64,000 bases of DNA from Chryseobacterium sp. 18061 (GTDB lineage Bacteria > Pseudomonadota > Gammaproteobacteria > Enterobacterales > Enterobacteriaceae), in NCBI GenBank assembly GCA_902706205.1, contig CACSKA010000009.1, positions 62,001 to 126,000 on the forward strand, given 5' to 3'. Positions within the stretch are counted from its first letter, which is position 1. Every line of letters begins with the position of its first letter. Made by a program: the position numbers and the translations under genes. Under the pieces are notes generated by a model, which searched no databases, had not been told where the DNA came from, and saw only the letters and a list, made by a program, of their open reading frames with translations. Shown here piece by piece: positions 7,659 through 16,638 of the stretch.

Positions 7659-10094
7659 TCAGGCGGAGCGTGGTGGCAACTGGTAGATTTCGTTTTCCAG
7701 TTCGTGCACTGCCTCTTCGTAAGCCTGCTTGTTACCAAAGCTGCTTTTGATAATTTCCAGTGGGCGGCCCAGCGTGTCGAACGGTTTGAGCTTCAACACC
7801 TGAATATCTTCGATTTCCTGCACGCCTTCGTCAGCGTATTTATCCAGAAGCGTGTTTAACACGTTCTGCGCAGGCGCGGAATATTTGGTGAAGTAGTTAC
7901 GCTTACGCACGTTGTTGGCACGTTCCTGGCGCGTGAGCGGAGGCTGGCCGTAAACCACGTGGCAAAGTAAATCGAACGGGTCGAGATCTTTACCCACTTC
8001 TTCGGCTAACACATCCCAAAGCACGCCTAACTGTTGCAGTTCCTCAATGATTACCTGCTTGCGGTCGGCAGATTGCCATTTACGGGTGAAGTCATCAAGT
8101 GATGCGTAGTCTTTATCTTTTAGCAGCGTTTTGCGGGTGTAATCCTGGAAGGATTCTGTGACCAGTTTGCCGTCTGCATCGTAATACTGAACGCGTTTCG
8201 CCAATACTTTTACCGCAACGCCGTTAACGTGGAATTTGCGGATTTTGTTTTCGTCGTCTTCTTCGAAAGCGCCAGTTCCATCGCCTGATGTCGGGTCATA
8301 GGTTGCAGGAGTCTCGTCTGCCCCTGCAAACACATCAGGCAACTCATTTTCTGGCGTTTCGCCTTCCAGTTGCTCGTCAAAATCAGAGTCCGGATCGGTA
8401 ATCTCATCGGCAGTGGTATGAATCACTTTTTCCGGAATGCCGTCAAAACGTTCATCGGCAAACAGCTCGGTGGCTTTTTTGAAATCGAGAATGGTGAACC
8501 ACAGCTTGCCATGTTTTTCGTTGATACGCGTGCCGCGCCCGATGATTTGCTTGAACTTGGTCATCGACTGAATGTTTTGATCCAGCACCACCAGCTTGCA
8601 GGTTTGAGCATCCACGCCCGTGCTCATCAGTTCAGACGTGGTGGCAATCACCGGGTAAGGCTTTTTAGGATTGATGAAGTTATCCAGTTGCCCTTTGCCG
8701 ATCTCGTCATCGCCAGTGATTTTCATCACATACTTTTCGTTCTTCTTAACCTGTTCCGGGTTCAGGTTGACTAGCGCCCGGCGCATTCTGTCGGCATGGT
8801 CGATGTCGTTACAAAAAACGATGGTTTTATCCATCGGGTTGGTGCGTTTTAAATAGTCGGTGATGGTTTGCGCCACCAGCAGGGTGCGCTCATCAATGAC
8901 CATGGTACGGTCGAAATCTTTCTGGTTATAAATACGGTCTTCAATCATTTCGCCGTGTTTATCCACCTGCCCTTTGGTCGGTCGCCAGCCCTGCAAATCC
9001 ACGTCGATATCCACGCGCACCACTTTGTATGGCGCGAGGAAACCATCTTCAATGCCTTCTTTCAGGGAGTAGGTATAGACCGGTTCGCCAAAGTAGTCAG
9101 TGCTGGAGACTTCTTCGGTTTCTTTCGGTGTGGCGGTGAGGCCAATCTGCGTGGCGCTGCTGAAGTATTCGAGGATTTCACGCCAGGCGCTGTCTTCCGA
9201 CGCGCTGCCACGGTGGCATTCGTCGATGACAATCAGGTCAAAGAAATCGGGCGCGACTTGTTTAAACGCTTTCTGATGTTCTTCCGGCCCGGTGATGGCC
9301 TGATACAGCGCCAACTGGATTTCATATGCCGGGTCGATGGTGCGCCCGGTGATTTTTGTCATCGCGCTGCCGAAAGGTTGGAAATCGTTAGTTTTGGTCT
9401 GATCAACCAGGATATTGCGGTCAGCCAAAAACAGAATGCGTTTCTTGTTTTTTGCTTTCCATAAACGCCAGATAATCTGGAAAGCGGTGTAGGTTTTCCC
9501 GGTTCCGGTCGCCATGACCAGCAATACGCGTTTTTGCCCGGCAGAGACGGCTTCTATGGTTTTATTGATGGCCTGTAACTGATAGTAACGCGGGGATTTT
9601 CCTGAGTTGTCATCGTAGTAATCCTGGCTGATGACGGGCATTTGTTCGGTAGTAAAACCTTTCCAGGCGCAGTATTTATTCCAGAGTTGCTCAGGGTCTG
9701 GGAAATCTTCCAGCTTGATTTCAGATTCAAGCTGAACAAGATTGGTTTTATCGTGAAAGATAAAGCCATCACCGTTGGAGGCAAAAACAAAAGGCACATC
9801 AAGCAAACGCGCGTAATCCAGCCCTTGCTGCATCCCTTTGCCAATCTCATGCTTATTGGCTTTTGCTTCTATAACAGCGAGCGGTAAACCCGGCTTGTGG
9901 TAAAGCACAATATCGGCGGATTTCACTGTCAGGCGTGCTGCCAGTTTTCCGCGTACCACCACTTTGCCATCACGAAGTTTTACCTCCTGGCGTATCTGCG
10001 TCATCACATTCCAGCCTGCGTCTTTCACCGCAGGCAGAATGAATTTGGTGATGATATCCGTTTCAGTCAGATGAGTTTTGTTTACGCCAGCCAT
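7659..10094 (-). CDS. hsdR: Type I restriction endonuclease subunit HsdR
   Basis: HsdR is the ATP-driven translocase and nuclease of the complex. The N-terminal nuclease shows Asp61, Glu76-x-Lys78 (VIEAK) and Gln90-xxx-Tyr94. The helicase part has Walker A ATGTGKT at 195-201, the DECH box at 291-294, motif III LTATP, and motif VI in QIIGRGTRI. A C-terminal helical region for HsdM contact follows. At 811 residues it matches type IB enzymes. It is the first gene of the minus-strand operon; its promoter should lie within 10095-10200, where I see no clear -35/-10 pair. All key residues are present, so the subunit looks active. Confidence 0.96.
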   Translation of the reverse strand: MAGVNKTHLTETDIITKFILPAVKDAGWNVMTQIRQEVKLRDGKVVVRGKLAARLTVKSADIVLYHKPGLPLAVIEAKANKHEIGKGMQQGLDYARLLDVPFVFASNGDGFIFHDKTNLVQLESEIKLEDFPDPEQLWNKYCAWKGFTTEQMPVISQDYYDDNSGKSPRYYQLQAINKTIEAVSAGQKRVLLVMATGTGKTYTAFQIIWRLWKAKNKKRILFLADRNILVDQTKTNDFQPFGSAMTKITGRTIDPAYEIQLALYQAITGPEEHQKAFKQVAPDFFDLIVIDECHRGSASEDSAWREILEYFSSATQIGLTATPKETEEVSSTDYFGEPVYTYSLKEGIEDGFLAPYKVVRVDIDVDLQGWRPTKGQVDKHGEMIEDRIYNQKDFDRTMVIDERTLLVAQTITDYLKRTNPMDKTIVFCNDIDHADRMRRALVNLNPEQVKKNEKYVMKITGDDEIGKGQLDNFINPKKPYPVIATTSELMSTGVDAQTCKLVVLDQNIQSMTKFKQIIGRGTRINEKHGKLWFTILDFKKATELFADERFDGIPEKVIHTTADEITDPDSDFDEQLEGETPENELPDVFAGADETPATYDPTSGDGTGAFEEDDENKIRKFHVNGVAVKVLAKRVQYYDADGKLVTESFQDYTRKTLLKDKDYASLDDFTRKWQSADRKQVIIEELQQLGVLWDVLAEEVGKDLDPFDLLCHVVYGQPPLTRQERANNVRKRNYFTKYSAPAQNVLNTLLDKYADEGVQEIEDIQVLKLKPFDTLGRPLEIIKSSFGNKQAYEEAVHELENEIYQLPPRSA

Positions 10095-10440
10095 AGCAGA
10101 GCTCTCAACGATATTGGGTTAGTTCTGATTTTACACAGGTTAGTACGTCAAGTAATGACATGAAACGATGTTTTGAGCCATTGGCACCCAGCTAACGAAA
10201 TCAAAGATCACATCAAGATTGCAGCGACCTCTTTTTTGCAGCATATGTTGGCTTTGTTTTGCAGCAAAAGGCCTTTTTACACTGTGACTTGGTTTATGTG
10301 ATCAGGAGGGTAATGATTCCCGTGTTCTATTCTCGTCAGACTCAAACTGGAGCTACTCATAAACGATTGATGGTATCTGTGATGGTACTCAGTGAAAGCG
10401 ACCTCACTAAACACCTTATTATCAATATCTTAAATAGATA

Positions 10441-10463
10441 TTCGATTCCTGCAGGGACACCAT
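10441..10463 (+). other. Candidate attR: near-copy of tRNA-Arg (argW) 3' end
   Basis: The bases TTCGATTCCTGCAGGGACAC and the following CAT match the T-arm and acceptor end of E. coli argW tRNA, differing by loss of one G in the G-run before ACACCA. No tRNA body precedes it, so this is a tail fragment such as integration leaves at the far end of an element. argW is a known attachment gene (CPS-53/KplE1), and it lies on the alaC side of the E. coli map, in agreement with alaC further right here. The surrounding gap 10095-10611 holds nothing else I recognise; a 100-codon frame at 10259-10561 crosses the site and looks accidental. Confidence 0.6.
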
Positions 10464-10611
10464 ATACCCGTTCTTCGAAGTTCCCACCCGTTCGCTACAA
10501 CCCCATTTCCACTAGTTATTATCCAATATCGCGTCCTTGCGCGTTCGCCTTTGTTCGTTGACTGCCACATTCTTTTGCGGGCACAGCGCAAAATGAATTG
10601 ATTGAAGTGAT

Positions 10612-11562
10612 TTACTGAATTTGACCATCTACGAAAATTTCCCACAGATCTTCTACAGCACGGGACATTCTTGCAGCAGGTCGGAAAAGCCTGATGTCAA
10701 TGGGTACCCAGAGAGCGCTTTCTTTACCTGCAGCAACGGCAATTGTGCCGGAGTCAACATCCGGAGCGGCAAGCGTTTCCGGTAGCCATGCGATACCGTC
10801 TCCTGCTCTGACCATAGCCAGTAATGTAGCCGCAAGATCGGCGATGAAAGCAATATCCATTCTGCGTCTGGCACGATTAACCTGTGATGTGTTTGAAAGG
10901 ATCCGGCCAAGGCCTGATTCAGCTGAATAAGAAAGAAAAGGAAACTTTTTCCCTCCAGATGCATGCCAGAGTGGCTGCCGGGTAGCGGGATCGCACTTTG
11001 AATAAGGCAGTAATATTTCCCGCCCAAGCCGGACACTGAGATATTTCGACTGTTCGAGGTTAATGTGCATGTGGGGATGGTAATAACAAAGCAGAAACTG
11101 CGCATCACCTTTTTCAATCATACGCTCACATGCACTGAGCGTGTCAGACAGCAGACGAAAAGAGCCGAAGCGGGCAATTTTCTCATTATTGCGCATCAAC
11201 GCCGGGAAAAAAGAAAATGACAGGGAATGCGTAGCGGAGAAAATTACGTCCGGCCGGGTATCTCCTGCGGCTTCTATAGCTTCGCTTCTCAGGGTATAGA
11301 GCGTGCGAATAAGTTCCGGGATCTGCGTGACAAAAACTTCACCCGCGCGTGTCAGGCTGACGCCCCGACGGTTTCTCTCAAAAATCGGTGTACCGAGCCA
11401 CTCCTCCAGCGAAACAATTCGCCGGCTGAATGCTGGCTGCGTCACATATCGTGAAGCTGCTGCACGGGAGAAATTCAGCGAGTGCGCCAGTGCAACACAG
11501 TCCTCAAGCCACGTTAATTCAAGATGATGCCGTTTTTGCATTACAGCCTGCCTCTTTGGCAT
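10612..11562 (-). CDS. LysR-family transcriptional regulator, divergent from tartrate-type cluster
   Basis: The N-terminus is a LysR winged helix-turn-helix (FSRAAASRYVTQPAFSRRI, about residues 32-50), with a C-terminal substrate-binding domain of the periplasmic-protein fold. It is read divergently from the dehydratase gene, 161 bases apart, the classical layout for a LysR activator and its target. Two starts are possible: 11562 behind AGGGGA, or 11541 behind GAGGC; the first is given. The inducer is probably the substrate of the neighbouring enzyme, which is inference. The domain begins unusually with an ELTWLEDCVAL segment in place of the common MDL/FxxV pattern, but family membership is clear. 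Confidence 0.9.
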   Translation of the reverse strand: MPKRQAVMQKRHHLELTWLEDCVALAHSLNFSRAAASRYVTQPAFSRRIVSLEEWLGTPIFERNRRGVSLTRAGEVFVTQIPELIRTLYTLRSEAIEAAGDTRPDVIFSATHSLSFSFFPALMRNNEKIARFGSFRLLSDTLSACERMIEKGDAQFLLCYYHPHMHINLEQSKYLSVRLGREILLPYSKCDPATRQPLWHASGGKKFPFLSYSAESGLGRILSNTSQVNRARRRMDIAFIADLAATLLAMVRAGDGIAWLPETLAAPDVDSGTIAVAAGKESALWVPIDIRLFRPAARMSRAVEDLWEIFVDGQIQ

Positions 11563-11600
11563 TAGAACAGATCCCCTTTAGTACTTAATATGGTATCAGA

Positions 11601-11670
11601 AAGGACATCATGGTCCTTGAATACTACGTTTGTGCATTATGTCGATAAGCATCCGGCATAACATAGCACA
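11601..11670. promoter_or_regulatory. Inverted repeats in LysR/dehydratase divergent promoter
   Basis: Two palindromes lie between the divergent genes. One is perfect, AAGGAC-6-GTCCTT at 11601-11618. The other is wider: TGTGC at 11631 pairs with GCACA at 11666, with TTATG at 11637 pairing with CATAA at 11657 inside it. LysR proteins usually bind such dyads between divergent genes. Which one is the operator cannot be told from sequence. Confidence 0.45.
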
Positions 11671-11723
11671 TTTCGTAAGCACGTAAGTTTTACTGTATTT
11701 GACTGAAAACTGCCGGAGAGAAC

Positions 11724-12887
11724 ATGCGTATCCTAGACGTTGTAGAAATTACTAAACCTATTGCTTCCCCTATCCGTAACGCGTACATCGATTTCAGCAA
11801 AATGACGGCGAGCCTGGTTGCCGTTGTAACAGATGTCGAGGTGGACGGACGCCGCATAGTGGGTTACGGATTCAACTCTAATGGTCGTTACGGCCAGGGC
11901 GGCCTGATCCGAGAACGTTTCCGCAACCGCATTCTGGAAGCCGATCAGGGTAGTTTGTTGAATGCTAAAGGCAATAACTTGGATCCGCATAAAATCTGGG
12001 ACGTCATGATGAGTAACGAAAAGCCAGGGGGCCACGGGGAGCGGTCAGTTGCCGTCGGTACGCTGGACATGGCTATCTGGGATGCCACAGCAAAAATTGC
12101 TAACAAACCACTTTTCCGCCTCTTGGCAGAAATGAAAGGCTTAGAGGCTAATCCGCGCGTCTTTGTTTATGCGGCAGGTGGTTACTATTACCCGGGCAAG
12201 GATTTAAGCGCGCTGCGTCAGGAAATGCGTGGCTACCTGAACCGCGGCTATAACGTCGTTAAAATGAAAATCGGCGGTGCGTCTCTGGAAGAAGACCGCC
12301 GTCGTATTGAGGCTGTTCTTGACGAAATCGGCAGTGAAGCTCGCCTCGCGGTTGATGCCAATGGCCGTTTCGATCTGGAAACCGGGATTGCTTATGCCAA
12401 AATGCTGCGTGAATACCCTCTGTTCTGGTACGAAGAGGTAGGCGATCCACTGGATTATTCTCTGCAGGCCTCACTGTCACAATTCTATCCAGGCTCAATG
12501 GCAACAGGTGAAAACCTTTTCTCTCATCAGGATGCACGCAATTTGCTGCGATATGGCGGCATGCGTCCGGATCGTGACTACCTCCAGTTTGACTGCGCGC
12601 TCTCCTATGGCCTGGTAGAATATCTGCGCACCCTGGAGGTGCTTAAAGAATTTGGCTGGTCACCATCACGCTGTATTCCTCACGGCGGCCACCAGATGTC
12701 ACTGAATATAGCAGCGGGTCTTGGTCTGGGAGGTAACGAAAGCTATCCGGACCTCTTCCAACCATACGGCGGTTTCCCTGATTCGGTGAAGGTTGAGGAT
12801 GGACATATCATTATGCCTGAACTCCCGGGTATCGGCTTTGAAGGAAAATCTGACCTTATTAAAGAAATGCGCGCGCTGGCTGAATAA
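11724..12887 (+). CDS. D-tartrate dehydratase-like enolase superfamily enzyme
   Basis: This is a mandelate racemase-subgroup member of the enolase superfamily; such enzymes abstract an alpha proton from a carboxylate using an Mg2+ site. The catalytic base is Lys182 in VVKMKIGG, metal ligands are Asp211 (VDANGRF), Glu237 and Glu263, and the acid is His320 (CIPHGGH). Length (387) and residue positions sit two lower than the Bradyrhizobium D-tartrate dehydratase set (Lys184, Asp213, Glu239, Glu265, His322) as I remember it. That supports dehydration of a tartrate-like acid to oxaloacetate. GGAGAG precedes the ATG. It heads a run with an FAH-family gene and an ACS-type transporter. Substrate is inferred. 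Confidence 0.8.
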   Translation: MRILDVVEITKPIASPIRNAYIDFSKMTASLVAVVTDVEVDGRRIVGYGFNSNGRYGQGGLIRERFRNRILEADQGSLLNAKGNNLDPHKIWDVMMSNEKPGGHGERSVAVGTLDMAIWDATAKIANKPLFRLLAEMKGLEANPRVFVYAAGGYYYPGKDLSALRQEMRGYLNRGYNVVKMKIGGASLEEDRRRIEAVLDEIGSEARLAVDANGRFDLETGIAYAKMLREYPLFWYEEVGDPLDYSLQASLSQFYPGSMATGENLFSHQDARNLLRYGGMRPDRDYLQFDCALSYGLVEYLRTLEVLKEFGWSPSRCIPHGGHQMSLNIAAGLGLGGNESYPDLFQPYGGFPDSVKVEDGHIIMPELPGIGFEGKSDLIKEMRALAE

Positions 12888-12964
12888 TTTCTGGCTACTT
12901 GCAGTCTTGCCTGCTTCTTTCATTACCCCTCTCTGTTATTAAGAGGGGGGTTACGGGAAAAAAT

Positions 12965-13810
12965 ATGAAACTTCTAAGTTATCTTACGCCGGAAGGATAT
13001 AAGAGTTATGGAATCCTGAAAGGCAATAGCATTATAGATTTGAGAAGCCGGACCGATATTGACACACCTGACCTGAAGGGTTTTATCAGAGAAAAGGGCA
13101 TCTCGTCTGCGGATGAATATATTGACATTGATCCGGATTATCAGCTTTCTGATATTACTTTTCTTCCTGTAATCGAAAATCCGGGGAAAATACTCTGCGT
13201 GGGTATGAATTATCAAGACAAGCGAACGGAGTTCAGTATTACTTCAGACGCCCCCACAATATTTATCCGTTTTTCCGATTCTCAGACCGCCCATCTGGAA
13301 AATATTGTCAAACCAGCGCTGAGTGACCAGCTGGACTACGAGGGCGAACTTGTACTCATCATCGGAAAATCCGGCCTGAATATTCCGGTAGAAGAAGCAC
13401 GAGAATACATAGCCGGTTATTCATGTTATATGGACGGTTCGGTGCGTGACTGGCAGCACACATGGTTCACAGCTGGAAAGAACTGGAGTAAGACGGGAGG
13501 GTTCGGCCCCTGGCTGGTAACGTCCGAAGAAATTCCAGATCCACAGCAACTTCAGCTTAAAACCAGGCTTAACGGCAAAATTGTCCAGCAGGACAGCACA
13601 GCCAGTATGGTTCATTCAATCAACAACATTATCAGCTACATAAGCTCGTTTACGCAGCTCTCTCCGGGTGATGTCATTCTGACAGGATCCCCGGGCGGCG
13701 TTGGCCATTCACGTCACCCGTAGTTGTTTCTGAATGATGGTGATGTTATCGAAGTTGAAATCGAATCAATCGGACGATTGACTAATTATGTCGTCTCTTC
13801 TTCAAAATGA
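12965..13810 (+). pseudogene. FAH-family hydrolase broken by an in-frame amber codon
   Basis: The protein starts MKLLSYLTPEG behind GGG-rich DNA and follows the fumarylacetoacetate hydrolase fold, with the conserved GKILCVGMNY, the EGELV metal-ligand segment and the closing GSPGGVG. A TAG at 13721-13723 stops it after 252 residues. The same frame continues past it for 28 codons (LFLNDGDVIEVEIESIGRL...) to a TGA at 13808, which is exactly the normal family C-terminus. So a single base change has made a stop in an otherwise intact gene. The metal-binding region is upstream of the stop, so residual activity is possible but the final strands are lost. The usual DVSARDWQ motif is altered to DGSVRDWQ. 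Confidence 0.8.
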
Positions 13811-13891
13811 TAAAAATAGCCAGGCTGATATTTAAAAGGATCTAAAATCAGTATTTCCTCCCCTACATCTGTTCCAGACGAGGAAGTTAAT

Positions 13892-15235
13892 ATGAATAAT
13901 AATATTATTAACGATAATGTTCTTATCGGAAAAAAACGCTGGACAATAATATTACCCGCCGTATTCATCATGTACACAATATCTTTTTTCGACCGAGTTA
14001 ATATAGGTATGGCTCTGCCCCATATTACGGCCGAAATGGGGCTAACCTCTGTTGAGGCCGGCTGGCTTGGGGGTGCATTTGCGTGGGGCTATGTGGCAAC
14101 GCAATTCACCGCAGGCTGGCTGGCGCTCCGCTTTGGCTCCAGAAGAATCATTGGTGTGAGTCTGTTTCTTTTTGGTGCCTGCGCCATGCTGACAGGCTTG
14201 ACACGCAATTTCGGTGAACTGGTTGCTATCCGCTTCTTCCTGGGTCTGGCTGAAGGTCCCATTCAGGCGGCAACAGCGATGTTCCTTGCGCAATGGTTTA
14301 TGAAGCCGGAGCGCGGACGTGCTTTTGGCATCTGGAATCTCAGCCTGGGAGCTGGTGCGTTCCTTGCCGGGCCGATTTCTGGCTGGATCCTTGCTCATCA
14401 TAACTGGCGCATGATGATGTTTATTGAAGGCGCGCCAGCGTGGCTGTTCTGCATCATATGGTTTTATCTGGTGCCCAAAACTATTAAGGCCGCAAGCTGG
14501 CTAAGCGCTGAAGACAGGGATCATATCAAGCAAGATCTGGAAGCCGAACAGTCAAATTACGTAAAAGAGAAATCAGATCCGTGGTGGACCATCCTGAAAA
14601 TACCTGCGCTCTGGCTGATGCTTATTGGCTATTCGCTGCACAGTATGTTGGCATATGGTTTTACACTTTGGCTGCCAACTGCACTCAAAGGTTACGGCAC
14701 GCTCAGCGAATTCATGGTCGGCTTAATCAGCGGCATGCCGTTCCTGATGACTATGGTTGGTATCTGGTATATCACCCGGCGTTCAGACCATTATAATCAG
14801 GAGCGGCGATTGCACGCGGCCATCCCTACCGTATTATGCGGTTTCGCCTTATTAGCAGCAGCTTTCGTTCCGCTATCTTATTACTGGTTGCAGATCGTTC
14901 TGTTTATGTTTGTTGGCCTGACCATGAAGATGCTTGTGCCGCTGGTTTACGTACGGCTTACTGAAATCCTTCCCACTAAGAAAGCCGTACCTGCAGTGGC
15001 ATTCGTGGGTGGGTGCAGTAATTTCATCGGGCAGTTCGGTGGGCCGCTGGTCGCCGGGTTTCTTAAGCATCTGGGCGGCGGCAACGATATGACTCTTGCA
15101 TGGGGGGTTCTGGGGTTTTTCTCCATCGTGGGCGGAATTCTGTTTGCACTCGCGGTAGGCCACGGGGAGAACGTCTGGGACATAAGACAGGCATTCCGAG
15201 TGTCTTCACTCCGTGCTCTTCCTGCCAAGGAATAA
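13892..15235 (+). CDS. MFS transporter, anion:cation symporter (ACS) type
   Basis: A 447-residue protein with 12 predicted membrane spans in two halves joined by a charged cytoplasmic loop at about residues 200-230. The segment FFDRVNIGMALP in the first span and FGSRRIIG between spans 2 and 3 are characteristic of the ACS family, which imports organic anions such as hexuronates, phthalate and tartrate with protons. GACGAGGAAG precedes the ATG. Its place behind the dehydratase and FAH genes suggests that it brings in the dicarboxylic acid used by them; this is inference. Confidence 0.88.
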   Translation: MNNNIINDNVLIGKKRWTIILPAVFIMYTISFFDRVNIGMALPHITAEMGLTSVEAGWLGGAFAWGYVATQFTAGWLALRFGSRRIIGVSLFLFGACAMLTGLTRNFGELVAIRFFLGLAEGPIQAATAMFLAQWFMKPERGRAFGIWNLSLGAGAFLAGPISGWILAHHNWRMMMFIEGAPAWLFCIIWFYLVPKTIKAASWLSAEDRDHIKQDLEAEQSNYVKEKSDPWWTILKIPALWLMLIGYSLHSMLAYGFTLWLPTALKGYGTLSEFMVGLISGMPFLMTMVGIWYITRRSDHYNQERRLHAAIPTVLCGFALLAAAFVPLSYYWLQIVLFMFVGLTMKMLVPLVYVRLTEILPTKKAVPAVAFVGGCSNFIGQFGGPLVAGFLKHLGGGNDMTLAWGVLGFFSIVGGILFALAVGHGENVWDIRQAFRVSSLRALPAKE

Positions 15236-15245
15236 CAAACAGCAG

Positions 15246-15277
15246 CCTGTTTCCCGGTAACGGGAGCAGGATGTTTT
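15246..15277 (+). terminator. Probable terminator after the MFS gene
   Basis: Nested arms CCTG/CAGG and TCCCG/CGGGA with a GTAA loop are followed by ATGTTTT. It lies 11 bases past the transporter stop, where the operon should end. Confidence 0.45.
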
Positions 15278-15361
15278 AACCCTACTCCAGAATCCGATTC
15301 CATTCAGAAACAGAATTCGCGGGGTAATAATCAAGGGGAGCGAGTCATTACCCCCCCTGTT

Positions 15362-15700
15362 TCATCTCATCGCCCAATACATCCCAGCTATCACGACCAC
15401 CAGATTCACTATCACGCTAATGGCAAAGTAGGTTTTGAACGGCTGCTTTTGTGTTTTATGCCGAAAGATTTGCTGCCCCAGAATGGCGCCAAACCAGCCA
15501 CCCAGCACACCAAAAATCAGCAAAGTGAACTCAGGTACACGGTACCCATTCTTTCGTGCGGCTAATTTGTCCGCACAATAAAGCAGAAGCGTGAGCACAT
15601 TAACGGAAATAATCCACACCGGCAGCGAGTCAGGAAAGAATGCACTGATGGTGGCCACTACGGCTAAAAGCAGATAACAAAGTCGATTAAATATCATCAC
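15362..15700 (-). CDS. DUF1294 family small membrane protein
   Basis: A 112-residue protein with three or four hydrophobic segments and the signature of DUF1294: YCADKLAARKNGYRVPE followed by GGWFGAILGQQIFRHKTQK and a final membrane segment. Members are inner-membrane proteins of unknown function, sometimes fused to cold-shock domains, which is not the case here. Tandem Met codons stand at the start. It points toward the MFS gene and appears to be a single-gene unit. Confidence 0.8.
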   Translation of the reverse strand: MMIFNRLCYLLLAVVATISAFFPDSLPVWIISVNVLTLLLYCADKLAARKNGYRVPEFTLLIFGVLGGWFGAILGQQIFRHKTQKQPFKTYFAISVIVNLVVVIAGMYWAMR

Positions 15701-15839
15701 TTATCATAACCTTATCGAATACTTTCCCGCTATGGCTTCGTCCGAAAAAATCGAAAATGTGCATTCCTCAAAGAGGATTTGCATGTCAAACCTCATATGC
15801 TTTGACTGAATTGTTTAAATTTAATGTTCGCCTGAATTT

Positions 15840-16340
15840 TTGGGTAAGTTAGCGCTGGTATGTCAGAAAAACAATGCCGATCTTTATCTTAAGGCCCATC
15901 CTACTCTTCTTCAGGATAAAAGCAGTGGCAAACTTAGCGGAAATGTTTACTACATTAATCCAACAACTGATATATATCCCTACCTCAATAAATTTGATGC
16001 CCTCATCACCGATTATTCATCAATAATGTTTGATTTCCTGTTGACTCAAAAACCTATTTTACGTTTGGACATACAAGAGGGAACACATAAGTCTTTTGAA
16101 CCCGACTTTGGTCTGGTGCCGGATATAGCATTTGCCTATTTATTTACGGATAAAACCCTTCCAGCAGTCCTGTCTCAGGCATTGATTCACGATTGTAAGC
16201 AAGATGAGAGGCAGAAAATGGCCGATGCGCTTTTTGAAACCGACCCGTTACAATCGGCCTCTGCCTTGGTTAAGTTTCTGCAAAAGGAGGTCAACGCATG
16301 TGTTGCGAGCAGTCATGATTTTTATGTAGAGCATTATTGA
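15840..16340 (+). pseudogene. C-terminal remnant of a CDP-glycerol glycerophosphotransferase
   Basis: The 166 codons match only the last part of TagB/TagF-like glycerophosphotransferases, with the family motifs LKAHP near the start and ITDYSSIMFDFL in the middle. Full enzymes are about twice as long or more. Upstream the frame meets a TAA within six codons, and only a TTG is available as start, so the N-terminal substrate half is gone. I find no piece of it in the other frames of 15700-15840. It is best read as a decayed capsule or surface-polymer gene. The AT-rich 298 bases behind it (16341-16638) hold no gene and should carry the promoter of the next one. Confidence 0.75.
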
Positions 16341-16638
16341 TTAAATCTAAATGGGATAGGTATTTCCCTGTAGGAAATTTATACATTTAGAATTAATGAG
16401 TTCCGGAATCTAAACGAAGCGCAGATGGATGATTCAATCATCTTCTTTATCGCGATTCATGTCTGGATTAGTCTCGGAAATATAAAATTGCAGAATATTT
16501 AAATTGATATACCAAACCAAGAGACAAAGTTCAAAATTAAACCAATTTTTAATTATAAATAGGCAGATTCCCAGTCCATCCAATGTAGGATCGCGGGCTT
16601 TCGCTTATTTTCAGCCCTTTATTTATTTCGGACCCAAC

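Noticed and set aside
10259..10561. Open frame of 100 codons next to the argW tail
   Set aside because: It crosses the attachment sequence, has no family resemblance and an odd composition.
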